Part shown: one piece after another, positions 1 to 7,731 of the stretch | Numbering within the stretch: the stretch's first letter is position 1 | How the letters are laid out: every line of letters starts with the position of its first letter | Origin: an uncultured Blautia sp. | GTDB lineage: Bacteria; Bacillota; Clostridia; Lachnospirales; Lachnospiraceae | DNA: 16,652 bases | NCBI RefSeq assembly: GCF_934424005.1 | Contig: NZ_CAKRXI010000048.1 | Span: 1 to 16,652, forward strand | Direction of reading: 5' to 3' | Translations under genes and position numbers: made by a program | Notes under the pieces: model-generated | Told to the model about the DNA's origin: nothing | The model's input: only the letters and a program-made list of their open reading frames with translations | Database searches by the model: none

Positions 1-3000
1 CTTCCAAACGGAACACAGATGATCGTCAAAGCAGTCGAGAACAACACCGAAGATGCTGAGATGACAGACCAGTACAACAAACTGGCAGCCAGGCTCACAG
101 AACTGATCCAGAATCAGGGTAAGAATCTTGATGGATTCCTGGCCTACAGCGTATCTTTTACAGATGGGGATGGCAATCCGGTTGAACCATCAGACAAAGT
201 TTCTTACAGCTTTACCTATAAAGAGGCTTCTTCACCGGAACTGACAGATCCGGCAGCGGCCACAGTGTCAGCAGCCAGAGTAAGAACCAACCAGGAAACT
301 TCCGAACTGGAACTGACAGAGCTCAGAACAGAAGAAGAAAATCTTGCACTGGAAACAAATGAAAACAGACAGCTCATCAGAGCATCTTTCCAGACAGCAG
401 GCACAGCAGCATACACATTTGTATGGAGCAGCATACCGACAGCAGATGACAATGATAATAATGAGAATAAAGAAGAGAACGGCGAAGTAAACAACAACGA
501 AGAAACTAATACAGACAGCAACAATGAAAATACTGAAAACAATGGAGAGGAGAATAATAAAGAAGAGCTAAATCAAGATACAAATGTAGAAAACACTGAA
601 GAGAACAGTGAAGGAGAACAGAAACAGGAAGAAACTCCGGATCAGGATCAGATCAAAATGATTCGTATCATCGCAGACGAAGTTAACCTTCGAACAGCTC
701 CTTCCACAGAAGCAGAAGTGCTCGCAGCAGTAGCTGAAGGCACACAGCTTCCACTTCTCGAAACGGTAACTGCTGAGGACGGAAGCATCTGGTACAAAGT
801 TTCTTACGAGGAGACCGAAGTTTATGTAAGAAGCGATGTGGCAGAGATCATTGAAAATGAAGAGCAGGAGATTGTAGAAGAGGAAAATGAAGAGGAAATT
901 CCGGAAGAAGTTCAGATAGAAGACACAGAAGGAATCTTAACTTTCACAAAGATAGTAAATGATCTTGTCGAAGTAATTGCAACAACAGAAGTTGGAGTTA
1001 TCCCGGAAGATGCCGAACTGATAGTAAATCCGATCGAGCAGGGAACTGACCAGTACGCAGAAACAGAAACCAAGCTTAATGAAAAAGCAGAGGAAGATGG
1101 ATACGAAATCGCAGGTTTTCTTGCATACGATATTTTCTTCCAGGACAGTGAAGGAAATAAAATAGAACCAGTTGATGGTTCCGTAAATGTTTCCATGCAC
1201 TACACAGAACCATCCGTACCTGAAGAGGTTGCTCAGGTTACAGAAAACGGAAGCGAAGTAGCTGTTTTCGCTGAAGAAGATGAATTCAGCCAAGGTGAAA
1301 CAACCACAGATCAGATGTCAGTTACAATGATGCATCTGGTGGAAGACGAGAACGGCAATGTTAATGTAGTGGACATGACCCAGGAAGGAACTGCAAGTGT
1401 AGAAACAGATACAGCCGGAAGCGTACAGAAAGCAGAGTTTGAGACAACAAGTTTCTCTACATTCACGATTACATGGACATCTTATAATACTTCTTATAAT
1501 TTAACAGTTAAATTGATTGATACTAAGGGAAATGAAATTGGAGAAGATAAAACTTTATCATTGAGTAACAGTGCTGGTTATCTTGAGATAAAGAATCTTG
1601 TTTCGCAGGCAAAGATTGAAACGATAGGAGAATATTCTTTTTATAAAGCAAAGGTAAGTTCAGGACCGACGGAGGAAGGAACTCCGGTTACTCAAATATA
1701 TCATTACAATGATGGAAAGAATATCTATATCGACAATAACGAGTGGAAATACATCGATGATCATAACAAACTCTACTTTGTTTATAAGAAGTTAGAGACC
1801 GTTGAGACTGTAGATCATACCAGAGATGGAATTACGATGAGAATGAAAGATCTGGTGGGTAGTGGAAATGTAAATATTGGTCCGGATTGGAATAACCAAA
1901 TTAATATTGGAGGTTCTTATGGAGATGGAACCATTAAAAAAGGTTTGCTGAACACCCTTTTAGATAAGAATGGATATCCATTTGCGAAGAATCCAGAAAA
2001 AAATTTGGAATCATTATTCAACGGAAATCCTGTTAATCACCTATTCCTGAAAACCACGTATGATGAAACTGGATATTACGAGTACAGCTGTTTTAAGAAT
2101 TATGCATATCTGAACAGTAATTCAAATTTTACTGTTTATGATGCAATTGGAACACCAAGTAACGCTGATGCATATTACTATAAACGTGGAAATTTCATGC
2201 CATATAATAATATCAGTGGTGGCAGGTTATCAACAAATACAAATTTATATGATGAAGATGGAAATCCGCTAAGTTCGACGAATTTGGAATATGGCAAAGA
2301 GTTGTATCTGTCAAATGGAACAAATTATCAATTTAGCATGTATATGGGAGCAAATTTCCTGCAGCCGAAAAATGGAAATGCAATTCATAGAGGAACTTCG
2401 TCACCTATGATTTACGAATTTAATGGTGATGATGACATGTGGATTTACATCGATAACGTGCTGGTTCTTGATATTGGTGGTGTACATGATGCACATTCCG
2501 GCAAGATCAACTTCAATACAGGAGTTGTAAGCTGGAAGGATTGTAAGACAAAGGGTACTCCGGTTGAATCTTCAATGACACTGAAAGAGATATTCAAGAA
2601 TGCTGGGGTATTTCCAGATGGAACAAAATGGAAGGAAGATCAGGCAGGGAACTATTTTACAGGAAATACATTTAAAGATTATACGACTCATTCCTTTAAG
2701 ATGTTCTATATGGAACGAGGCGGAAGCGCATCTAACCTTCACATGAAGTTTAATATTCAGGTTATTCCAGAAGGACAGGTAGAAGTAAGAAAAGAACTCA
2801 GCAATACTGATAAGGAAAAATACAGTAATGTGAAGTTCGCGTTCCAGGCATATGCACAGAAAGAAAATACAGATTCAAATGGAAATGTAACATATTCAGA
2901 AACAGAGTATGTACCTTTAACAAGTGCAGTATATGGAGCATCAGGCAAGCCGACAACGACATCTGTTAAATTTCTAAATGGACAAAGCTTCAATGGTGTA

Positions 3001-4989
3001 AGTTATGATAATGTGTTTTATCTCCGGCCGGATGAATCAGCTATTTTTACAGGACTTAAGGCTAATCGAAAATACTATGTAAAAGAAATAGGGGTGAAAT
3101 CCGAAGAGTATGATCAGGTTACAATTAATGATACCGGTTATACGGAGACTGTGATCGGAGAAAATGGTGAACAAACCAGCACAGTGAAGGATATATGCAC
3201 CGATAAAAAGCAAGTTGGCCAGAGACCGGTTGTGGTTTATACAAATAACTGTTCTGCTGAAAACAGCCGTGAACTTCAGATTACTAAGAGGCTGCGAACA
3301 GGAACAACTGAAGATAAATTTTCATTTAAGATACAACTGTCAGATCAGGAAAACGCAAACCTGATACCATATGCAAATGGTAAATATTATCTTCAGGATG
3401 GATCCGGAAATTACTGGTATTACAATGCAGCAGGTGCTTTGACTTTCAGTGGTACTGAATCAAAACCATGTTGGACATCAACAGATGGAATTGTATCAAA
3501 TGTACCGGTTGGATATAAGGTTACGGTTACTGGTATTCTTTCTGGAACAAGTTTTAAGGTTGAAGAGGTAAACTTAAATACAGATAAGTACTATGATCCT
3601 GAAAAAGAAATAAATGGAGCAGCTACATCAGGAATTGAAGGCGCTGATGGAAGCATTAAGTTAGGAGAAAATGCTAATGTAACAGTAACAAATATTCTGA
3701 AGAGTGAGGATGCCATAGAGGATGAGACTTTTATAGAAGTATCAAAAACATTTAATGGACTGACCGAAACTCAGATTAGTGAGCTGGCAAAAGCAAATCC
3801 TCCATATAAGATAACAGTAACAGGAAAGAAGCAGGGAGAAACACCAGGAAGTCTGGTTGATTTTAGCCAGGATCTTTTATTAAAAGATGCTGTATCCGTA
3901 ACAGGAAGTGCTACTACGTGGACCTACACGTGGAAAATAAAAGGCTGCGGTACAGGAACATATACAATTAAGGAATCAGGTTATAGAAAAGATGGATATC
4001 TGGTAGATGTGAAGATAAACGAAAATCCTGTAACAAATCCGGAAAATGAAGGAGTAATAGTTGAAACAGAGGCGTCATCCTATACTTATACACAAAAGGA
4101 AAGAGTGACTAATTGTAACAAGCAAAACTATGAAGTTGGTGTACAGAATCTGATTGTAGCAAAATTAACAAAGGGTGAGGGGACTTTTGTATGGACTAGA
4201 AACCCTGCAAGTGTTAATGAACGACTGGCAATTACAAATCTTATTCGAACTATTAATGGATTTGACAATAAGGCTGATTTGAAGAATTGTTATTTTTACA
4301 GTGGAAAAGGCATAGAGGGTACTTTAATCTTCAGAGGTGCTGAAATAAAATATGATTGTGAAAATATTTTACATTTTGAGTATCCGAAACAATGGGCAAT
4401 GTTTGTAGTTGGAACATATGAAATTACTGGTGGACATAATGCAGAAGTTGAGATTATGAATACCTATAATGAGCAGACTGCAGATTTGGATCTGGTTAAG
4501 ATATTAAATAGCACAGAAAATACAGAGACAAAGCTTGAAGGTGCGGAATTTGATTTATATTGTAGACCGTTAGGAAATACAGGAGCTTATCATAAAGTCA
4601 ATAGAGATACAATTTTAATTGATAATGATAATCAAGAAGAATTGTTGAGAAACCTCGAACAAGGGCAGTATTACCTGAAGGAAACAAAAGCACCAACAGG
4701 ATGTGTGTTATTGACAGATGAGATTCACTTTAAACAAGAAGGTGGAATTATCATTCTTACAGATTCAAGAGGAAATGATATTCAGTCAGAACAGTCGATG
4801 TGGAAATTGGAAAAGCATTCAGATGATGATGCATATGTACTGACCATCAAAAACAACAAACTCTATTCACTTCCAAGCTCCGGTGGTTCAGGAATCTATG
4901 GATTTACAATCAGTGGCGTGGCATTTATTACAGCTGCACTCCTGTTGTTTATAAATAATAAACGAAAGGAGGATAATATCGCAGGATAA
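1..4989 (+). CDS. Giant LPXTG-type pilus tip adhesin with SH3b and fibro-slime domains (5' end outside window)
   Basis: The frame is open from base 1 through the first ATG at 19, so the true start and signal peptide lie upstream; the visible part is over 1,660 residues. Numbering from the ATG at 19, I see: a first copy of an extracellular domain (about 1-140); an Asn/Glu/Asp-rich linker (about 141-212); an SH3b-like domain (about 214-277, with VNLRTAPS); a second copy of the first domain (about 308-495, sharing the GFLAY core); a fibro-slime domain (about 675-917, with FNGDDDMW at 801 and the DIGGVHDAHSG motif); pilin-like stalk domains (about 920-1480); and a SpaA/Cna-B domain (about 1488-1580) with E-box ETKAPTG at 1555, suggesting an isopeptide bond. 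The sorting signal is LPSSGG at 1618, then a hydrophobic segment and a basic tail. Size, domain order and position before the backbone pilin suggest a cell-surface tip adhesin added by the neighbouring sortases. The ligand is unknown. GC content changes inside the gene near 1490 and 4850. Confidence 0.9.
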   Translation, partial: LPNGTQMIVKAVENNTEDAEMTDQYNKLAARLTELIQNQGKNLDGFLAYSVSFTDGDGNPVEPSDKVSYSFTYKEASSPELTDPAAATVSAARVRTNQETSELELTELRTEEENLALETNENRQLIRASFQTAGTAAYTFVWSSIPTADDNDNNENKEENGEVNNNEETNTDSNNENTENNGEENNKEELNQDTNVENTEENSEGEQKQEETPDQDQIKMIRIIADEVNLRTAPSTEAEVLAAVAEGTQLPLLETVTAEDGSIWYKVSYEETEVYVRSDVAEIIENEEQEIVEEENEEEIPEEVQIEDTEGILTFTKIVNDLVEVIATTEVGVIPEDAELIVNPIEQGTDQYAETETKLNEKAEEDGYEIAGFLAYDIFFQDSEGNKIEPVDGSVNVSMHYTEPSVPEEVAQVTENGSEVAVFAEEDEFSQGETTTDQMSVTMMHLVEDENGNVNVVDMTQEGTASVETDTAGSVQKAEFETTSFSTFTITWTSYNTSYNLTVKLIDTKGNEIGEDKTLSLSNSAGYLEIKNLVSQAKIETIGEYSFYKAKVSSGPTEEGTPVTQIYHYNDGKNIYIDNNEWKYIDDHNKLYFVYKKLETVETVDHTRDGITMRMKDLVGSGNVNIGPDWNNQINIGGSYGDGTIKKGLLNTLLDKNGYPFAKNPEKNLESLFNGNPVNHLFLKTTYDETGYYEYSCFKNYAYLNSNSNFTVYDAIGTPSNADAYYYKRGNFMPYNNISGGRLSTNTNLYDEDGNPLSSTNLEYGKELYLSNGTNYQFSMYMGANFLQPKNGNAIHRGTSSPMIYEFNGDDDMWIYIDNVLVLDIGGVHDAHSGKINFNTGVVSWKDCKTKGTPVESSMTLKEIFKNAGVFPDGTKWKEDQAGNYFTGNTFKDYTTHSFKMFYMERGGSASNLHMKFNIQVIPEGQVEVRKELSNTDKEKYSNVKFAFQAYAQKENTDSNGNVTYSETEYVPLTSAVYGASGKPTTTSVKFLNGQSFNGVSYDNVFYLRPDESAIFTGLKANRKYYVKEIGVKSEEYDQVTINDTGYTETVIGENGEQTSTVKDICTDKKQVGQRPVVVYTNNCSAENSRELQITKRLRTGTTEDKFSFKIQLSDQENANLIPYANGKYYLQDGSGNYWYYNAAGALTFSGTESKPCWTSTDGIVSNVPVGYKVTVTGILSGTSFKVEEVNLNTDKYYDPEKEINGAATSGIEGADGSIKLGENANVTVTNILKSEDAIEDETFIEVSKTFNGLTETQISELAKANPPYKITVTGKKQGETPGSLVDFSQDLLLKDAVSVTGSATTWTYTWKIKGCGTGTYTIKESGYRKDGYLVDVKINENPVTNPENEGVIVETEASSYTYTQKERVTNCNKQNYEVGVQNLIVAKLTKGEGTFVWTRNPASVNERLAITNLIRTINGFDNKADLKNCYFYSGKGIEGTLIFRGAEIKYDCENILHFEYPKQWAMFVVGTYEITGGHNAEVEIMNTYNEQTADLDLVKILNSTENTETKLEGAEFDLYCRPLGNTGAYHKVNRDTILIDNDNQEELLRNLEQGQYYLKETKAPTGCVLLTDEIHFKQEGGIIILTDSRGNDIQSEQSMWKLEKHSDDDAYVLTIKNNKLYSLPSSGGSGIYGFTISGVAFITAALLLFINNKRKEDNIAG
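439..660 (+). repeat. Low-complexity Asn/Glu/Asp-rich linker coding stretch
   Basis: About 70 codons of the adhesin are almost only Asn, Glu, Asp, Thr, Lys and Gln, built from irregular runs of AAT/AAC and GAA/GAG codons. It joins the first extracellular domain to the SH3b domain. Such stretches are usually flexible spacers and prone to length change by slippage. No exact tandem unit is visible. Confidence 0.7.
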
Positions 4990-4997
4990 AAGTTCAA

Positions 4998-5075
4998 ATG
5001 CAACTCATTGATTGTGATGGAACGGAATTAAAAAATTATACTACAAAAAAAAGAAAAGCGGAAAAGAAAAAGTAA
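4998..5075 (+). CDS. Possible 25-residue basic small ORF between adhesin and pilin
   Basis: An ATG-initiated frame of 25 codons plus stop lies wholly between the adhesin and the backbone pilin. It starts MQLIDCDGTELKNY and ends in a Lys/Arg-rich tail. Its TAA (5073-5075) overlaps the first bases of the pilin ribosome binding site, an arrangement that would allow translational coupling. A strong AAAGGAGG lies at 4965-4972, but that is 25 bases before the ATG, too far for normal use, and no better start codon is in frame. I do not recognise the peptide. It may be chance coding in an A-rich spacer. Confidence 0.2.
   Translation: MQLIDCDGTELKNYTTKKRKAEKKK
5012..5042 (+). promoter_or_regulatory. 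Weak candidate promoter for the backbone pilin
   Basis: TTGTGA (5012-5017) and TATACT (5037-5042) are separated by 19 bases, longer than the ideal 17. A promoter here would give the shaft pilin its own, higher expression than the giant adhesin upstream, as the usual subunit ratio would need. The match is poor at the -35 and spacing, so this is only a candidate. Confidence 0.25.
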
Positions 5076-5087
5076 GGAGGCATAAAT

Positions 5088-6728
5088 ATGAAGAATTTAT
5101 TTAAGAAAATCAGTGCATTAGTACTGGCAGCGATTATGGTATTAACCATGTGCACAGCGGTATTTGCTACAGGCACTACACCTAATGAAGATGATAAAAA
5201 AACAGCAACAGTAAATAATGTTGAGGCAACAGCAACAGTAAATGCATATCAGATTACAAAAGCTAAATATGACAATGGTTTTACAGGATATGAAGCAGTG
5301 ACAGGTGTTACACTTGCAAATGTACTTGCACCTAATTCAGATGAAGTTACAGCAATTGCTAAAAATGCAGCACTTCTTGAAACACTTCCTTCTAAACAAA
5401 TGACAACAGCTGCAACAGAAGGTTTAGCTAGTTTTACAGCAGAATTAAATGCTGGTTACTGGGTTGTTATTGTTAGTGGTACAGTTGAAGAAGTTTATAA
5501 CCCAATGCTTATTGGTGTATACTACAGCGTAAGTGGTAGTGACAGCACAATGACATCAGATCCTGTAAATGCAAACTCCAATTGGACTCTGGTGACAGCG
5601 GATGCATATGCAAAATCAACAAAACCTTCAATCGACAAAAAAGTTACAAAGACAACTGCAACAGTAAACGATGAAACCAAAGTTACCACAGATACAAATC
5701 TTGCTACAAATGATAAAGGTCATGATGTCGCTGTTGGTGATGTAGTAGAGTTTGAGATTTCTACAAAAATTCCTTCTTACAGTGAACAGTACTCTGAGGT
5801 TATTGTAAACATTGAGGATACTTTAAGCAAAGGTCTTACATTAAATCAAGAGAGTATTCAAATTAATGGAAAAGATGTAGATGATCAGATGGGAGCATTC
5901 ACAGATATCTCTGACAGTGGATTTACATTTACTATTAACAGTGACTATGCTCTTGGAAATGGAAATCAGGATATTGTTGTAACATATTCGGCAACTGTAA
6001 ATAATGAGGCAGAAAAGAACTTTGATCCAAACACCAACGCAGCTAAACTTATTTATTCTAATAATCCAGCTGATAAGAATGTGACTAAGGAAAAAGAGAG
6101 CAAGACATATACTTACACATTCTCAATTGGTGCAGCATTATCTGCAAGCATTCAGAATTATACTAATAAGATAAACCAGATTATCAAAGTGGATCAGGAT
6201 GGTAAGGTAATCAGTACAAGTATAGAAGAAAGCGGAGTAGAAGCAGGTAAGGTAATTGAAGTTACTGAAGGCGCAGAATTTACTCTTACAAACAATAGTA
6301 CTGGAAGAGTATATACTGCAACAACAGGAAAAGATGGAGGACTTACCTTTGAGGGCCTGGATGCTGGAGAATATACACTTGTTGAAACAAAGGCACCTAC
6401 AGGATTCAGTATCAATAAAACAGAAATTCCTGTAGTGATCAGCGCAACTTATGTAGCTGAAGGAACAAATAAAGGTAAACTTGATACTTTAACTATTACA
6501 ATTGATGGAAAGAACACTTCTACATATAAAGCAACATATCCGACAAAAGAGGGAGAAACAACTACAATTAGTAACACAACAACTGTAACAAATATTAAGA
6601 ACACCAAGCTTTCTGAACTTCCATCCACTGGTGGTATCGGTACTTACATCTTCACAATCGCAGGTGTTGTACTTATGGCTTGCGCAGCATGTGCATTCTT
6701 CATCAGCCGCAAAAAATCTGAAGAATAA
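5088..6728 (+). CDS. Major (backbone) pilin, isopeptide-forming fimbrial protein, LPSTG-anchored
   Basis: This 546-residue secreted protein is probably the repeating shaft subunit of a sortase-built pilus. The start is fixed by AAGGAGG at 5074-5080, 7 bases before ATG. A signal peptide (residues 1-27, hydrophobic core, likely cleavage after VFA) is followed by an N-terminal domain, a middle domain of fimbrial D2 type (about 185-345), and a Cna-B/SpaA domain (about 355-460) with E-box VETKAPTG (Glu433), typical of a Lys-Asn isopeptide bond. The pilin-motif lysine used for polymerisation is probably Lys176 in ADAYAKSTKP; the usual WxxxVxVYPK form is not exact here, although a Trp (NWTLV) lies just before. 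The C terminus has LPSTGG (511-516), a hydrophobic segment and RKKSEE, the classical sorting signal. It lies between the adhesin and the two class C sortases, as expected for a shaft gene. The assignment as backbone rather than minor pilin rests on order and domain type. Confidence 0.9.
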   Translation: MKNLFKKISALVLAAIMVLTMCTAVFATGTTPNEDDKKTATVNNVEATATVNAYQITKAKYDNGFTGYEAVTGVTLANVLAPNSDEVTAIAKNAALLETLPSKQMTTAATEGLASFTAELNAGYWVVIVSGTVEEVYNPMLIGVYYSVSGSDSTMTSDPVNANSNWTLVTADAYAKSTKPSIDKKVTKTTATVNDETKVTTDTNLATNDKGHDVAVGDVVEFEISTKIPSYSEQYSEVIVNIEDTLSKGLTLNQESIQINGKDVDDQMGAFTDISDSGFTFTINSDYALGNGNQDIVVTYSATVNNEAEKNFDPNTNAAKLIYSNNPADKNVTKEKESKTYTYTFSIGAALSASIQNYTNKINQIIKVDQDGKVISTSIEESGVEAGKVIEVTEGAEFTLTNNSTGRVYTATTGKDGGLTFEGLDAGEYTLVETKAPTGFSINKTEIPVVISATYVAEGTNKGKLDTLTITIDGKNTSTYKATYPTKEGETTTISNTTTVTNIKNTKLSELPSTGGIGTYIFTIAGVVLMACAACAFFISRKKSEE

Positions 6729-6747
6729 TAAAGCCTGAGACTGGCAT

Positions 6748-6776
6748 TTGGCAGACATCAGATAATTTTGTTTAAT
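6748..6776 (+). promoter_or_regulatory. Candidate promoter for the sortase genes
   Basis: TTGGCA (6748-6753) and TTTAAT (6771-6776) are 17 bases apart; each differs from consensus at one position. It lies just after the backbone pilin stop and before the hairpin at 6801-6836, so transcripts from it would start near 6783 and carry that hairpin in the leader of the sortase mRNA. It is predicted from pattern only. Confidence 0.35.
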
Positions 6777-6800
6777 ATTAAGTAATACGATTTCATTTAA

Positions 6801-6836
6801 TTACCGCCCGGCCTCTTCGGAGGCCGGTATCGGTAA
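6801..6836 (+). promoter_or_regulatory. Strong UUCG hairpin between backbone pilin and sortases
   Basis: A perfect 8-bp stem (6808-6815 with 6820-6827) closes a TTCG tetraloop. It is extended after a small asymmetric bulge by a 6-bp stem, TTACCG (6801-6806) with CGGTAA (6831-6836). No T-run follows on either strand, so it does not look like a complete intrinsic terminator. It could protect the 3' end of abundant pilin mRNA after processing, partly reduce read-through into the sortases, or act in the leader if the candidate promoter at 6748 is real. The fold is certain as sequence; the role is inferred. Confidence 0.7.
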
Positions 6837-6861
6837 TAAAAACAACAGTATGGAGAAGCTT

Positions 6862-7731
6862 ATGAGAAAAAACAAGAAAAAATATATCGGAATGATTTTG
6901 CTGTTTCTGGTAGGCTTGTCCATACTGCTGTACCCGACAGTCAGCAATCTGTGGAATACTTACAGAAATAATTTACTGATCAGTGATTACAGCAGCATGG
7001 TTTCTTCTGGGTCAGACTCAGAGGAACTGGATAACATGTGGAAAGCCGCAGAGGAGTATAACAAACAGATCAAACAGGAAAGTGTACCGGATGCTTTTTC
7101 CATAAGGGACGGACAGACGGATCCTGTTTATGAATCCCTTCTCAATCTGAATGGAGACGGAATGATGGGATATGTGGAAGTTCCGGTGATCGGACAGAAT
7201 ATCCCAATCTATCATTACACAACAGAAGATTCTCTTCAGAAAGGAGCTGGTCATCTGTTTGGCAGCAGCCTTCCGGTTGGCGGAGAAAGCACACATTGTA
7301 TCCTTTCAGCACACCGTGGACTTCCGAGTGCGAAACTGTTTACAGACTTAAATCTTGTCAAAGAAGGAGATGTTTTTTATCTCCATGTATTGGACAAAGT
7401 TCTTGCCTATGAAGCAGATCTGATCCAGACAGTTCTTCCGGAAGAGACGGAATCCCTTGCAATCACAGAGGGAGCAGACTATGTGACGCTGATCACCTGT
7501 ACACCATATGCTGTGAATACGCACAGAATTCTTGTACGTGGTCATCGAATTCCATATGAAGAAGCAAAAGAAATAGAAAGCACAGAAACCAAAGCTTCCG
7601 ATTTTGCAAATCCAAGCAAAATGATGCTTCTTCTCTGTGTAGTGGCTGGTATAGTGATTGCAGTTGTAATTGTCAAAGTGGTAAATCGAATGGGAGACAG
7701 GAGAAAGAAAAACAGACGACGCAAAAATTAA
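6862..7731 (+). CDS. Class C (pilin-polymerising) sortase, first copy
   Basis: This membrane cysteine transpeptidase should cut backbone pilin at its LPSTG motif and join it to the pilin-motif lysine of the next subunit. The start at 6862 (289 residues) is preferred because GGAG at 6852-6855 sits 6 bases before it; the in-frame ATG at 6850 has no ribosome binding site. The N-terminal membrane segment (about 8-27) and C-terminal one (about 256-276, then a basic tail) are the two-anchor plan of class C. Catalytic residues by motif are His151 (SAHRGLPSAK), Cys213 (TLITCTPY) and Arg222 (NTHRILVRG). The lid region before NLNGDG has DAF where many pilin sortases have DPF/DPW, so Asp and aromatic residue remain but Pro is lost. 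Its stop overlaps the next sortase start by one base (TAATG), implying coupled translation. Confidence 0.92.
   Translation: MRKNKKKYIGMILLFLVGLSILLYPTVSNLWNTYRNNLLISDYSSMVSSGSDSEELDNMWKAAEEYNKQIKQESVPDAFSIRDGQTDPVYESLLNLNGDGMMGYVEVPVIGQNIPIYHYTTEDSLQKGAGHLFGSSLPVGGESTHCILSAHRGLPSAKLFTDLNLVKEGDVFYLHVLDKVLAYEADLIQTVLPEETESLAITEGADYVTLITCTPYAVNTHRILVRGHRIPYEEAKEIESTETKASDFANPSKMMLLLCVVAGIVIAVVIVKVVNRMGDRRKKNRRRKN

Noticed and set aside
439..660. Repeat array or CRISPR-like block
   Set aside because: It is irregular low-complexity coding sequence without equal repeat and spacer units.
4950..5087. Frameshifted extension of the adhesin past its stop
   Set aside because: The LPSSG motif, membrane segment and basic tail already form a complete C terminus just before the stop.
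6801..6836. Hairpin as a full intrinsic terminator of the pilin gene
   Set aside because: No T-tract follows on either strand, so termination would need another factor.
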